From Erythrobacter neustonensis (GTDB taxonomy: Bacteria; Pseudomonadota; Alphaproteobacteria; Sphingomonadales; Sphingomonadaceae): DNA of 64,000 nt. The DNA lies in contig NZ_CP016033.1 in NCBI RefSeq assembly GCF_001663175.1, forward strand, positions 868,001-932,000, in the 5' to 3' direction. The position numbers and the translations under genes were made by a program. The notes beneath the pieces were generated by a model, which made no database searches, was not told where the DNA came from, and was given only the letters and a program-made list of their open reading frames with translations. Numbering within the stretch: the stretch's first letter is position 1; every line of letters begins with the position of its first letter. Below are positions 42,147-50,974 of this stretch, one piece after another.

Positions 42147-43382
42147 TCAGCGCAGATATTGCAACGGATTGACCGGCTTGCCCGCACGGCGCAGCTCGAT
42201 CGTCACCGGCACCGCGCCCCCGCTGGCGCGGCCGATCGGCGATCCGCCGATCACGCCCGCACCCACCATCACATCGACCCGCGCCAACCCTGTGACAAGG
42301 CTGGTCCAGCCGCCGGGATGCTCGATGATGACGATCCGCCCGAACCCGCGATATTCGCCCGCAAAGGCCACCCGTCCGCTCGCCGGGGCGACGACCTGCG
42401 CCTGGGCGGCGGGCGCCAGCGTGAGCCCGGTCGAGGCCAGCCCGCTTGTCCGCCTTGCGCCGAAGCCGACCAGCGTGCGCCCCTGCACGGGCAGCTGGAA
42501 ATCGGCCGGTGGCGGCGTGGCGGCGGGGTCGGCGGCGGCAGGCGCGGGCTGCGATGGCAGCGGCGCGGCCAGATCGGCCGGGCGCAGGATCGGCCCGGGC
42601 AATGCGGCCAATTCGCTGCGCAGCCGCGCAACCTCGCCCAGCTTGTCGACCAGCCCGTCGAGATCGCGCGCGTCCTCTGCCAGTGCGAGCGCGCGTTCGG
42701 CTTCGCGCAGCGCCGCGCCTTGCGCGCTGCGCGAGGCGGTGCGCTGCTGCTGTTCGAGCGCGGCAAGCTGGGCGCGGCGGCCCCGCAGTTCGGCCTCGCT
42801 GCCCTGCAACTGCGCGAGCGCGGTTGCGGCCTGCCGCTCGAGCGCGCGCCCGCGTTCGAGATCGCGGCGCAGGCTGGCGGTGCGCGCCGCGATCTGCGGC
42901 ACCGCGCTCGCCATCACCGCGCGCACGTGGACGACATCGGCAAGCGATCCGGGTTGCAGCGCGGCCAGCGCGAGCGGACGGCGCGCCGCGGTCTGGAGCG
43001 CGGCGGCAAGCCGGGCGGTGGGTTCGCGTTTTTCGGCCAGCCGGGCGGACAGAGCGGCGCGGCGGCTGCGCGCGATCGTCAGCCGCGCGCGGCTCGCTTC
43101 GATCTCGGCTTCGGCCTGCTGGATCCGCGCGGCGAGCGCGGCGGCCTGGCTTGCGGTTTTCTGCGCGGCTTCGGTGGCGCTGTCGGCGGCGCGGGTAAGT
43201 CGCGCGGCGCGACTTTCCGCAAGCCGGCTTTCGCGGGTCGCGCGGGCGAGCGCGGCCTCCGCCTCGGCGGGATCGTCAAGCGCAATGACCGGGGCGGCGT
43301 GCGGCAGACGCGGCATCGCGAGCGTCAGCGCTGCCGCCACGCCGATCACCGCGCCCAATATCAGGATTGTTCGCCCCCGCAT
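42147..43382 (-). CDS. EnvC-like murein hydrolase activator (degenerate M23 domain)
   Basis: 411 residues. N-terminal membrane anchor/signal (TILILGAVIGVAAALTLAM), a long Ala/Arg/Glu-rich coiled coil (about 50-260) and a LytM-like end (LVGFGARRTSGLASTGLTLAPAAQAQVVAPASGRVAFAGEYRGFGRIVIIEHPGGWTSLV). The zinc ligands of active M23 peptidases are lost: there is no HxxxD, and VTIELR replaces HLHFE. This fits an EnvC-type activator of amidases rather than an enzyme. Lies 7 bp after rlmH and 97 bp before ctpA. Confidence 0.85.
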   Translation of the reverse strand: MRGRTILILGAVIGVAAALTLAMPRLPHAAPVIALDDPAEAEAALARATRESRLAESRAARLTRAADSATEAAQKTASQAAALAARIQQAEAEIEASRARLTIARSRRAALSARLAEKREPTARLAAALQTAARRPLALAALQPGSLADVVHVRAVMASAVPQIAARTASLRRDLERGRALERQAATALAQLQGSEAELRGRRAQLAALEQQQRTASRSAQGAALREAERALALAEDARDLDGLVDKLGEVARLRSELAALPGPILRPADLAAPLPSQPAPAAADPAATPPPADFQLPVQGRTLVGFGARRTSGLASTGLTLAPAAQAQVVAPASGRVAFAGEYRGFGRIVIIEHPGGWTSLVTGLARVDVMVGAGVIGGSPIGRASGGAVPVTIELRRAGKPVNPLQYLR

Positions 43383-43389
43383 GGCGCCG

Positions 43390-43821
43390 TCATGCCCGAT
43401 GATAGGGATGTCCTGCAAGGATCGTGGTGGCGCGGTAGAGCTGTTCCATCAGCATCGCGCGCGCGATCATGTGCGGCCAGGTGGCGGGGCCAAAGGCGAA
43501 CAAGAGGTCGGCCGCGGCGCGCTCGGCATCGGAATGCCCGTCCGCCGCGCCGATCATGAAGCGGGTCTCGCGCACCCCGTCATCGCGCCAGCGGCCCAGC
43601 AGGACGGCGAAGCTTTCCGAGGACATCGCCTTGCCGCGCTCGTCGAGCAGCACGGTGCGGTGCGGGGTGATGGGCTCTGCCACCTTGCCTGCGCCGGTGT
43701 CGGGCCATTCGGTGATCTTGACGGGCCACGTCAGCCGCTTGGCATAGCGATCGACCAGATCGCCCTCCGGCGACCGTCCGATCTTCCCGCGCGCGATGAT
43801 GTGGAGGAGAATAAGCGCCAC
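43390..43821 (-). CDS. rlmH: 23S rRNA pseudouridine-1915 N3-methyltransferase
   Basis: 143 residues from a GTG giving (M)[34 protein letters not shown] methyltransferase with [43 protein letters not shown] and the knot C-terminus [29 protein letters not shown]. Members are about 140-160 residues. No ATG lies at the proper place; GTG fits, with a weak SD. It follows rsfS after a palindromic repeat, in the conserved nadD-rsfS-rlmH order. Confidence 0.93.
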   Translation of the reverse strand: MALILLHIIARGKIGRSPEGDLVDRYAKRLTWPVKITEWPDTGAGKVAEPITPHRTVLLDERGKAMSSESFAVLLGRWRDDGVRETRFMIGAADGHSDAERAAADLLFAFGPATWPHMIARAMLMEQLYRATTILAGHPYHRA

Positions 43822-43829
43822 CCTAAGCA

Positions 43830-43945
43830 AGACAGAGCGATTTCGGGGCGCGCTGCGCCCCGCGAGCGCACGCGCGCGAGCCGCAGGCGCTCGAGCCCGC
43901 AGAGCTCGAAACAGCGCCGAGGACGGGGGCGCGAAGGTGCCCCCG
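43830..43945. repeat. Palindrome-rich intergenic repeat (diverged copy C)
   Basis: Between rsfS and rlmH. On the minus strand TCCTCGG (43923-43917), CTGCGGGC (43902-43895), the palindrome GCTCGAGC (43889-43896) and TGCGG (43885-43881) recur in the order seen in the elements at 14674 and 33483. Extra perfect stems are CGGGGCGC-gct-GCGCCCCG (43844-43862) and GGGGGC/GCCCCC (43925-43944). Relationship to A and B is weaker. Confidence 0.55.
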
Positions 43946-43954
43946 CAACAATAA

Positions 43955-44395
43955 CTAATTCCGACCCTGCATCGACGTCTCCGACCCCTCGAAGCTCCAC
44001 ATGCGTTCGAGGTTGTAGAACGTGCGCACTTCGGGGCGGAACAGGTGGACGACCACGTCGCCCGCATCGATCAGCACCCAGTCGGCGGCCGGCAGGCCTT
44101 CGACGCGCGCATGGCCGAAGCCCGCATGCTTGATCTTCTCGGCCAGCTTCTGCGCCATCGACGCGACCTGACGGGTCGAACGGCCGCTGGCGATCACCAT
44201 GTGATCGGCGATCGAGCTTTTCCCTTCGAGCGGGATCGAGACGATTTCCTGCGCCTGATCGTCGTCGAGCTGCGCCATCACGAGCGCGTGCAGGCTATCG
44301 GCGCCCATGTCAGCGCGCACCAGCGAGGGTGCCTTGGCGGCGGCTTGCACTGCGCCCAGCGGCAGCGCCGCGGCGAGGGCTTCGGGGATCGGCAA
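43955..44395 (-). CDS. rsfS: Ribosomal silencing factor RsfS
   Basis: 146 residues. Binds L14 on the 50S subunit and blocks subunit joining in starvation. Core [57 protein letters not shown] and [34 protein letters not shown] match the family. The reading frame is closed by a TGA just before 44395, so TTG at 44395 (with GGAG 8 nt upstream) or the ATG at residue 30 are the only options; TTG is preferred. Confidence 0.93.
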   Translation of the reverse strand: MPIPEALAAALPLGAVQAAAKAPSLVRADMGADSLHALVMAQLDDDQAQEIVSIPLEGKSSIADHMVIASGRSTRQVASMAQKLAEKIKHAGFGHARVEGLPAADWVLIDAGDVVVHLFRPEVRTFYNLERMWSFEGSETSMQGRN

Positions 44396-44479
44396 TCACA
44401 ATTCTCCAGAGTTCGGGGCGATGAAGCCAGCACGTCCGCACACCGGCAAGCGATGCAGCCGAGCCACGCAAACCGCGCC

Positions 44480-45145
44480 TCATGCAGCATCCTCTGGCCG
44501 GACAGTACGGAATGTCAGCCGATCGCGCAGCGGCACATCTCGATCCGGCCCGAGCAGGGCCTCGGCCCAATCCGCATTGGCACGGCGGATCGCCGTGGCC
44601 GAGCGGTGGTCTGGATCGAAACGCAGTAACACCAGTGCCGGTGCGCTCCATTGCCCCCGTTTCCGAATGCTGGCACCAGACACACGATAGCGCCTGAACC
44701 AGACCATGGCGGGGCTCGTCATGGCGCCCGCATCATAGCCCGGACGCGCAATAACCGCAATCGGCATTGTCCGCGCGATCCGGCGCCAGTCCTTCCAGCG
44801 GTGAAACTGCGCCAGATTGTCCGCCCCCATCAGCCACACGAAGCGCCGCTTGGGATAGCGCCGGACAAACTTTGCCAGCGTGTCGGCGGTGTAGCGCGTG
44901 CCCAGTTGCTGCTCGATCGCGGTGGGCAAGATTCGCGCGCGCCGCGCCTGCCGGCGGGCGGCGAGCAGCCGCGCTTTCAGGGGCGCCATCCCCGCCTTGG
45001 GCTTCAGCGGATTGCCGGGCGAGACCAGCCACCACGCCTCGTCCAGCCCCAGCGCATCGATCGCAAACAGCGTGATTCGCCGGTGCCCGCCATGCGCGGG
45101 GTTGAAGCTCCCGCCGAGCAGCCCGGTCAGCACGGCGGCGCTCAA
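44480..45145 (-). CDS. nadD: Nicotinate-nucleotide adenylyltransferase
   Basis: 221 residues. Forms deamido-NAD from NaMN and ATP. LTGLLGGSFNPAHGGHRRITLFAIDALGLDEAWWLVSPGNPLKP carries the nucleotidyltransferase GxFxPxHxGH motif; FVWLMGADNLAQFHRWKDWRRIARTMPIAVIARPG and RRANADWAEAL are also conserved. The start is not an ATG: a TTG makes a TTGA overlap with the proA stop and is preferred; GTG codons at 45133 and 45178 are alternatives. Confidence 0.93.
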   Translation of the reverse strand: MSAAVLTGLLGGSFNPAHGGHRRITLFAIDALGLDEAWWLVSPGNPLKPKAGMAPLKARLLAARRQARRARILPTAIEQQLGTRYTADTLAKFVRRYPKRRFVWLMGADNLAQFHRWKDWRRIARTMPIAVIARPGYDAGAMTSPAMVWFRRYRVSGASIRKRGQWSAPALVLLRFDPDHRSATAIRRANADWAEALLGPDRDVPLRDRLTFRTVRPEDAA

Positions 45146-46422
45146 GGCCGCGTCTGCCCCGCCCCGCGCACCTGCCACTTGTAGGTCGTCAGCCCCTCCA
45201 GCGCGACCGGCCCGCGTGCGTGCAGCCGCCCCGTGGCGATCCCGATTTCCGCGCCGAGCCCGAATTCGCCCCCGTCGGCAAATTGCGAGGAGGCATTGTG
45301 CATCACGATCGCGCTGTCGACTTCGGCCAGAAAGCGTTCGGCAGTCTCCGCATCAGCGGTGACGATCGCATCGGTGTGGCCCGAAGAATGGCGCGCGATA
45401 TGCGCCAGCGCATCCTCCAACCCGTCGACCACCGCGACCGACAGCACCGCGTCAAGATATTCGGTGTCCCAGTCCTCGTCGCTCGCCGCGATCACCCGGC
45501 GGTCAAGCGCGGCGGCGCGCCCGTCGCCGCGCACTTCGCACCCCGCATCGATCAGCGCGGCGACCAGCGCCGGCGCTGCGGGATAGGCCGAATCGATCAG
45601 CAGCGTTTCCATCGCCCCGCAGATGCCCGTGCGGCGCAGCTTGGCGTTGACCGCGATCCGCTCCGCCATCGCCGGCTCGGCAGCGTGGTGGACATAGGTG
45701 TGGTTGATCCCGTCGAGATGCGCGAGCACGGGGACCCGCGCATCGGCCTGCACCCGCGCGACAAGGCTCTTGCCCCCGCGCGGCACGATCATGTCGATGA
45801 GGCCGCTCGCGGTCAGCATCGCGCCGACACAGGCGCGGTCCTGAGAGGGGACAAGCTGCACGGCTTCGGCCGGAACGCCGCCAGCCACCAGCCCTTCGGC
45901 CAGCGCGGCGTGGATCGCGGTGTTCGAATGCACCGCCTCGCTCCCGCCGCGCAGCACCGCAGCATTGCCCGCGCGCACGCACAAGGTGGCGGCATCGGCG
46001 GTGACGTTGGGGCGGCTTTCGTAGATGATCCCGATCACCCCGATCGGCACGCGCACGCGGCTCAGCGCAAGGCCATTGGGCCGCGCTGCCGTATCGATCA
46101 CCTGCCCCACCGGATCGGGCAGCGCCGCGACCGCCGCGACCGCATCGGCGATTGCGGAAAGCCGCGCTTCGTCGAGCATCAGCCGGTCGAGCATCGCGCC
46201 CGACAGTCCGCGGGCCTCGCCCGCCGCAAGATCGCGCGCATTGGCTGCAAGCACCGCGGGCGCGGCGGCGCGCAAGGCATCGGCGGCACGCACCAGCGCG
46301 GCGGCACGCGCGTCGCTCGAAAGCGCGGCAAGCTGGCGCTGCGCCCTGCGCGCGGCCTGCGCCAGCGTGGTCACAAGTGCTGAGGGATCAGCGGGCGCGG
46401 ATGCGGTTGCAATCGTGGTCAT
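45142..46422 (-). CDS. proA: Glutamate-5-semialdehyde dehydrogenase
   Basis: 426 residues. NADPH-dependent reduction of glutamyl-5-phosphate for proline synthesis. RVPIGVIGIIYESRPNVTADAATLCVRAGNAAVLRGGSEA, VPRGGKSLVARVQADARVPVLAHLDGINHTYVH and the catalytic Cys in LRRTGICGAMETLL are diagnostic. proB is not adjacent. First gene of the long minus-strand block, coupled to nadD. Confidence 0.96.
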   Translation of the reverse strand: MTTIATASAPADPSALVTTLAQAARRAQRQLAALSSDARAAALVRAADALRAAAPAVLAANARDLAAGEARGLSGAMLDRLMLDEARLSAIADAVAAVAALPDPVGQVIDTAARPNGLALSRVRVPIGVIGIIYESRPNVTADAATLCVRAGNAAVLRGGSEAVHSNTAIHAALAEGLVAGGVPAEAVQLVPSQDRACVGAMLTASGLIDMIVPRGGKSLVARVQADARVPVLAHLDGINHTYVHHAAEPAMAERIAVNAKLRRTGICGAMETLLIDSAYPAAPALVAALIDAGCEVRGDGRAAALDRRVIAASDEDWDTEYLDAVLSVAVVDGLEDALAHIARHSSGHTDAIVTADAETAERFLAEVDSAIVMHNASSQFADGGEFGLGAEIGIATGRLHARGPVALEGLTTYKWQVRGAGQTRP

Positions 46423-46635
46423 GGCCGCGTTCTAGCAGGCCGCAAACACCCTGTCAGGCCACAAGGCGGGTCGAGTCGCCGGCACCCGAAGCCTGCCCGA
46501 ACCCGCCCGTTTTGGCGTTTCATCGCGATTCGCTGTCCACTCGGCCAAACTGCGCGTCCGGGGATTCGACCGGCCCCATCGGGCCTGATAACGGCGCTGC
46601 CATCGGGCATAGATATAAAAAAATCGGGGCCGCAA

Positions 46636-47781
46636 TTGTCAGACGAAATATCCACGAAGTCGTGGGGTGACCGGGTACGCGAATGGTTCCCGGACCGCGA
46701 GTTCTTCATGCGCGCCGATGGCGAAGTGCGCTTCATCAAGGTATCCTCGACGCTGCAAAAGCGTGTGGCGGGCAGCATCGCCGTGCTGCTCGCGCTGTGG
46801 CTGGTCGCGCTCGCCGTGATGGCCTGGGGCACCTACCGCGCCGAGGCAGACCTTGCCGCGCTTGCACAGGAAAAGGCCCGCGTCGCCAGCGCCAGCAAGC
46901 GGATCGATGCCTATGGCGGCGATCTGGGCAAGGCGGTGGGCGAGCTTGAGGAACGCCAGAAGTTCCTCGAGGAAATGGCCCGGATGCTGCCCGAGGACAT
47001 GGTCGAGGCCGCTGCCGCCGCGCCCGCTCCCGCCACCCCTGCCGCTGCCGAAACCGCCGCCACGATCCGCAAGGTCAGCGCGATGGTCCCCGGTGCCAGC
47101 GGGCTTGCCGCGATCGAAGCGCGCCAGATCGCCTTTGCCGAACGCCTGACCCGCTTTGCCGAAGCCCGCGCCCGCCGCGCCGAAGCCGCGATCCGCAAAT
47201 TGAACCTCGATCCCGGCACGCTCACCCGCAACACGCAGGCCGCAATGGGCGGCCCGTTCGAAGCGATGAAGGGCGCAGAAGACCCGCGCTTTGAACGCCT
47301 CGGCCTCAGCCTTGCGCGCATGGCGGTGCTCGAACGCGCGATCGACGGCATCCCGCAGGTCGTCCCCGCCAGCATCCAGAACATCACCTCGGGCTTCGGC
47401 TTCCGCCACGATCCCTTCCACGGGCGCGGCGCGATGCATGCGGGAATCGATTTTCGCGGGCCCATCGGCTCGCCGATCTTCGCCGCTGCCGATGGCCGCG
47501 TGACCTTTGCCGGGGTCAAGTCGGGCTATGGCAATGCGATCGAGATCACGCATGGTAACGGGATGTTGACCCGCTATGCCCACCTGTCGCGGATCGACGT
47601 GAAGGTCGGCCAGGGCGTCGGCGCAGGCAGCACGATCGGCGGGCTCGGCTCGACCGGGCGTTCCACCGGGCCGCACCTCCATTTCGAAGTTCGCATCAAT
47701 GACCGCGCGGTCAATCCGCGCCCGTTTCTGGAGGCCGCACCCAATGTTCTCAAGGAAGTCCGCGCAGCCGGAGCAAAGTAA
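46636..47781 (+). CDS. M23 family peptidoglycan metallopeptidase, membrane-anchored
   Basis: 381 residues from a TTG start (an ATG at about residue 25 is the alternative). Cytoplasmic N-terminus, one membrane helix (AVLLALWLVALAVMAWGTY, about 49-67), coiled coil, and a full catalytic M23 domain: GFGFRHDPFHGRGAMHAGIDF (HxxxD), YGNAIEITHGNGMLTRYAHLSRI and STGPHLHFEVRINDRAVNPRPF (HxH). Zinc endopeptidase acting on peptide crosslinks. Its 3' end overlaps the bactofilin gene by 38 bp, a pairing like BacA-LmdC. TATAAA at 46614 may be part of its promoter. Confidence 0.9.
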   Translation: MSDEISTKSWGDRVREWFPDREFFMRADGEVRFIKVSSTLQKRVAGSIAVLLALWLVALAVMAWGTYRAEADLAALAQEKARVASASKRIDAYGGDLGKAVGELEERQKFLEEMARMLPEDMVEAAAAAPAPATPAAAETAATIRKVSAMVPGASGLAAIEARQIAFAERLTRFAEARARRAEAAIRKLNLDPGTLTRNTQAAMGGPFEAMKGAEDPRFERLGLSLARMAVLERAIDGIPQVVPASIQNITSGFGFRHDPFHGRGAMHAGIDFRGPIGSPIFAAADGRVTFAGVKSGYGNAIEITHGNGMLTRYAHLSRIDVKVGQGVGAGSTIGGLGSTGRSTGPHLHFEVRINDRAVNPRPFLEAAPNVLKEVRAAGAK

Positions 47782-48181
47782 CGTGGCCGGGATCCGGCCC
47801 GCAATCAGGGGCAATGCAATGGGGGCAGGTTCGACCTTTTCGGTGATCGGATCGGATGTGACGATCACGGGCAATATCAGCGCCTCGGCCGATCTGCATA
47901 TCGACGGCACGATCGATGGCGACATCGCCTGCGCTTCGCTGGTGCAGGGCGACAAGAGCGCCATCAACGGCGCGGTGACGGCGGAAACCGCGCGGCTGGC
48001 GGGCAAGGTGACCGGATCGATCACCGCGCGCGAGCTGGTGATCCTCAAGACCGCGCGGATCGAAGGCGATGTGCATTATGATGCTCTGACCATCGAACAG
48101 GGCGCGCAGGTCGATGGCCGTTTTGCTCCCAACGCACGCGCCGCGGTGATGGCCGTGCCGAGCGTGGCGATCGCGGGTTAG
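47744..48181 (+). CDS. Bactofilin
   Basis: 145 residues. Core of the polymer-forming beta-helix: STFSVIGSDVTITGNISASADLHIDGTIDGDIACASLVQGDKSAINGAVTAETARLAGKVTGSITARELVILKTARIEGDVHYDALTIEQGAQVDGRF. The short MFSRKSAQPEQSN tail is typical of membrane-targeted bactofilins. Its ATG lies inside the 3' end of the M23 peptidase gene (38-bp overlap), so the pair is coexpressed; bactofilins elsewhere recruit peptidoglycan enzymes to set cell shape or stalks. Confidence 0.93.
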   Translation: MFSRKSAQPEQSNVAGIRPAIRGNAMGAGSTFSVIGSDVTITGNISASADLHIDGTIDGDIACASLVQGDKSAINGAVTAETARLAGKVTGSITARELVILKTARIEGDVHYDALTIEQGAQVDGRFAPNARAAVMAVPSVAIAG

Positions 48182-48277
48182 GCACCGCCGCGCGGCGTTT
48201 CGATCGGGGTTAGCGGGGCCTTAGGCCCCCTCCAGCCCGGTTGAGGCCGTTCTCAGACAGGCATTTTCACGCCTTCG

Positions 48278-48312
48278 CCCGAATGTTTCACGTGAAACAT
48301 TCGGGCCGTTTT
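48278..48312. promoter_or_regulatory. parS (ParB-binding) site inside a terminator hairpin
   Basis: TGTTTCACGTGAAACA at 48284-48299 is the exact consensus parS 16-mer. It is the centre of a 28-bp perfect palindrome (48278-48305, arms CCCGAATGTTTCAC) followed on the plus strand by GCCGTTTTTG, so the same sequence is a hairpin terminator for the bactofilin transcript. It lies between convergent genes (bactofilin and the acyl-CoA ligase). Confidence 0.9.
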
Positions 48313-48322
48313 TGTGTCCGTG

Positions 48323-50002
48323 TCAGAGCACCTCGGCGCGCAGGGTCTTGCGGTCGAGCTTGCCGATCATGGTCTTGGGCAGGCTGTCGCGCACCACCAC
48401 CTGATCCACGCGCTCGTGCTTGCCGATCCGCGCGTTGAGCCAGCTTGCCAGCTCGGCCCCGGTTTCGGTCGCGCCTTCGTTCAAGGTGACATAGGCGCGC
48501 GGCACTTCGCCCCGGGCATCGTCGGGAACGCCGATCACCAGCGCTTCCTTGATCGCGGCGTGTTCGAGGATCACGTCCTCGACCACGCTGGGGAAGACCT
48601 TGAAGCCATTGACCGCGATCATGTCCTTGATCCGGTCGACGATCTCGAGGAAGCCGTCCTCGTCGATCCGCGCGACATCGCCGGTGCGCAGATAGCATTT
48701 CCCGTCGCGCCGGACGAAAGTGTCGGCATCGCTTTCCGGTCGCTGCCAATAGCCGCGCATGATCTGCGGCCCGCACACCGCAAGCTCGCCCGGCTCGCCC
48801 TCGGGGGCGAGGTTTTCGGGGTTTTCCTTGTCGAGCAGAATTACTTCGGTGCCCGGCACCAGCTGCCCGATCGTCCCGCGCTTGCGGGTGCCCTGATAGG
48901 GGTTGGCCGAGACCACGCCCGAACTTTCGGTCAGGCCATAGCCTTCGGCAATCCGCACCCCGGTAACCGCCTCGAAGCGTTCGTGCACCGGCGCTGGCAT
49001 CGGCGCCCCGCCCGAGATGCAGACCTTGAGGCTCGACAGATCGGTCTTGGCGAGATCGGGATGGTCGAGCAGCGCCTGGAACATCGTCGGCACGCCGGGA
49101 AAACCGGTGCAGCGGTATTTCTGGATTATCGCCAGCACTTGGCCCGCATCGAACCGCGGCACCATCGCGATCGACCCGCCGGTCACCATCGCGTGGTTGA
49201 GCAGGGCGGTGTTGGCGAAGACGTGGAAGAACGGCAGCGCGCCGACGAACACCTCGCCCGCGGGATTGCCGAAGGGGTTGATGCCGGCGACCTGCTGCGC
49301 GTTGACCGACAGCTGGTCATGCCCGAGCATCGCGCCCTTGGGCCGCCCGGTGGTGCCGCCGGTATATTGCAGCAGGGCGAGGTCTTCCGGCCCCACCGCG
49401 ACCTTGGGCGGCGTGCCCGCAGGCGTCATCCCGGCCCAGCTTTTGACCTTGGCGCCATAAGCAACATCGGCGATCTGGCTGCGCTTCAGCAGCTTCATCG
49501 CGACGCCCTTGAGCCGTGGAAGCTGGTCCGCGAGGCTGCCAACCACCAGCGTTTCCAGCGTCGAGGCATCGAGCACCTTCTTCGCGGTCTTGTAGAGTTC
49601 GGGCACATCGACCGTCACCAGCACCTTGGTGCCGCTGTCGCCGACTTGCCAGGACAGTTCCTCGACCGAATAGAGCGGCGAGAAGTTCACCACGACCGCG
49701 CCCGCCATCATCGAGCCGTAATAGGCGGCGGCATAGATCGGCACGTTGGGCAGGAACAGGCCGACCCGGTCGCCCTTGACGATCCCGGCCCGCGACAGAC
49801 CCAGCGCAAAGGCCTGTGCCTGCGCGTAAATCTGCTTGTAGCTGTAGGTGCGCCCGAGGAAATGCAGGAACGGCGCATCCGGGTTGCGGTGCAGCGTGCG
49901 TTCGAACAGCGCGGGCAGGCTCGCCGGCGTGAAGATCGTGCCGAGCGGTGTGGGGTGATGATAGGCGGCGGATCGGGCGGGGGAAAAGTTACTGACAGTC
50001 AT
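48323..50002 (-). CDS. Long-chain fatty acid-CoA ligase
   Basis: 559 residues. Acyl-adenylate-forming fold: LLQYTGGTTGRPKGAMLGHDQL is the P-loop signature (about residues 213-223), AEGYGLTESSG and YLRTGDVARIDEDGFLEIVDRIKDMIAVNGFKVFPSVVEDVI follow, with Lys of the C-terminal subdomain in LPKTMIGKLDRKTL. FadD-type enzymes activate long-chain fatty acids for beta-oxidation. A slight N-terminal extension (MTVSNFSPARSAAYHHP) precedes the fold. The 3' end faces the parS terminator. Confidence 0.92.
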   Translation of the reverse strand: MTVSNFSPARSAAYHHPTPLGTIFTPASLPALFERTLHRNPDAPFLHFLGRTYSYKQIYAQAQAFALGLSRAGIVKGDRVGLFLPNVPIYAAAYYGSMMAGAVVVNFSPLYSVEELSWQVGDSGTKVLVTVDVPELYKTAKKVLDASTLETLVVGSLADQLPRLKGVAMKLLKRSQIADVAYGAKVKSWAGMTPAGTPPKVAVGPEDLALLQYTGGTTGRPKGAMLGHDQLSVNAQQVAGINPFGNPAGEVFVGALPFFHVFANTALLNHAMVTGGSIAMVPRFDAGQVLAIIQKYRCTGFPGVPTMFQALLDHPDLAKTDLSSLKVCISGGAPMPAPVHERFEAVTGVRIAEGYGLTESSGVVSANPYQGTRKRGTIGQLVPGTEVILLDKENPENLAPEGEPGELAVCGPQIMRGYWQRPESDADTFVRRDGKCYLRTGDVARIDEDGFLEIVDRIKDMIAVNGFKVFPSVVEDVILEHAAIKEALVIGVPDDARGEVPRAYVTLNEGATETGAELASWLNARIGKHERVDQVVVRDSLPKTMIGKLDRKTLRAEVL

Positions 50003-50137
50003 GTCAATAATTGTGCCGAACAATCGCCCAAGGCACAAGCGAAACCGCCGGATTTGCGACGATTTTGCGCTGCCGGAAACACCATCGCCCCGGAAGCGAT
50101 CCGGGGCGACGGGTTGTTGGTCAGCAGGAAAGGCGGA

Positions 50138-50875
50138 TCAGATGAACCCGCTTTCCGGATCGATCTTCTGTTCGGCGGCTTCGGCTTCGCGCTTGCGGGC
50201 GAGCCAGGCTTCGGCCTCGGCTTCCTGCGCAGCGGCGCCGGCGGCCTTGGTCTGCGCTTCGCGTTCGGCGCGCAGTTCGGCGATCAGGTTCTCGCGGTCG
50301 TTGCGTTCGGCCTTGGGCGCGGCATCGCCGCCTTCGCTGATCCCGGCGCGCTTGGCCGCCTTGGCGACCATCGCATCAAGCTCGCGCTGCGAACACAGGC
50401 CCAGCGTCACCGGGTCTTTCGGGGTAATGTTCGCGATGTTCCAGTGCGTGCGGTCGCGCAGCGCGCCGATGGTGTTGCGCGTGGTGCCGATCAGCTTGCC
50501 GATCTGCGCGTCCGACACTTCGGGATGATGGCGCAGGATCCAGGCGATGCCGTCGGGCTTGTCCTGACGCTTGGACACGGGGGTGTAGCGCGGGCCCTTG
50601 GTGCGGGTCACTTCGACCGGGGCCTTGTGCATCTTGAGCGAATAGGCCGGGTCTTCCTGACCCTTTTCGATTTCGGCCTGCGTCAACTCGCCCGAATGCA
50701 CCGGATCGCGGCCGGTATACTTGCTGCCCGCAAGGTCATCGGCCATCGCCTGCACTTCGAGGATGTGGAGGCCGCAGAACTCGGCGATCTGTTCGAACGA
50801 CAGCGCCGTGTTGTCCACCAGCCAGGTCGCCGTGGCATGCGGCATCAGCGGCTTGGGCTGATCCTTGATAGCCAT
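50138..50875 (-). CDS. trcR: DUF1013 cell-cycle transcriptional regulator TrcR
   Basis: 245 residues. LMPHATATWLVDNTALSFEQIAEFCGLHILEVQAMADDLAGSKYTGRDPVHSGELTQAEIEKGQEDPAYSLKM and PDGIAWILRHHPEVSDAQIGKLIGTTRNTIGALRDRTHWN contain two helix-turn-helix-like segments and match DUF1013. In Caulobacter, TrcR is a CtrA-linked cell-cycle regulator. The C-terminus is an Ala/Glu-rich coiled coil. A terminator separates it from the glycosyltransferase gene upstream. Confidence 0.93.
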   Translation of the reverse strand: MAIKDQPKPLMPHATATWLVDNTALSFEQIAEFCGLHILEVQAMADDLAGSKYTGRDPVHSGELTQAEIEKGQEDPAYSLKMHKAPVEVTRTKGPRYTPVSKRQDKPDGIAWILRHHPEVSDAQIGKLIGTTRNTIGALRDRTHWNIANITPKDPVTLGLCSQRELDAMVAKAAKRAGISEGGDAAPKAERNDRENLIAELRAEREAQTKAAGAAAQEAEAEAWLARKREAEAAEQKIDPESGFI

Positions 50876-50889
50876 GAGGGGAATCTCCG

Positions 50890-50924
50890 TTGAAAATGAA
50901 AGGGCCGCCCCTTTCGGAGCGGCC
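50890..50924 (-). terminator. Rho-independent terminator between the GT4 gene and trcR
   Basis: Read on the minus strand: GGCCGCTCC (50924-50916), GAAA loop, GGGGCGGCC (50911-50903), one G-T pair, then CTTTCATTTTC. It ends the glycosyltransferase transcript before trcR. Confidence 0.8.
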
Positions 50925-50974
50925 GCCTTGGGAGCTTAGATAGGCCAAACGGCGAAGAACGGCAAGAAATGGAT

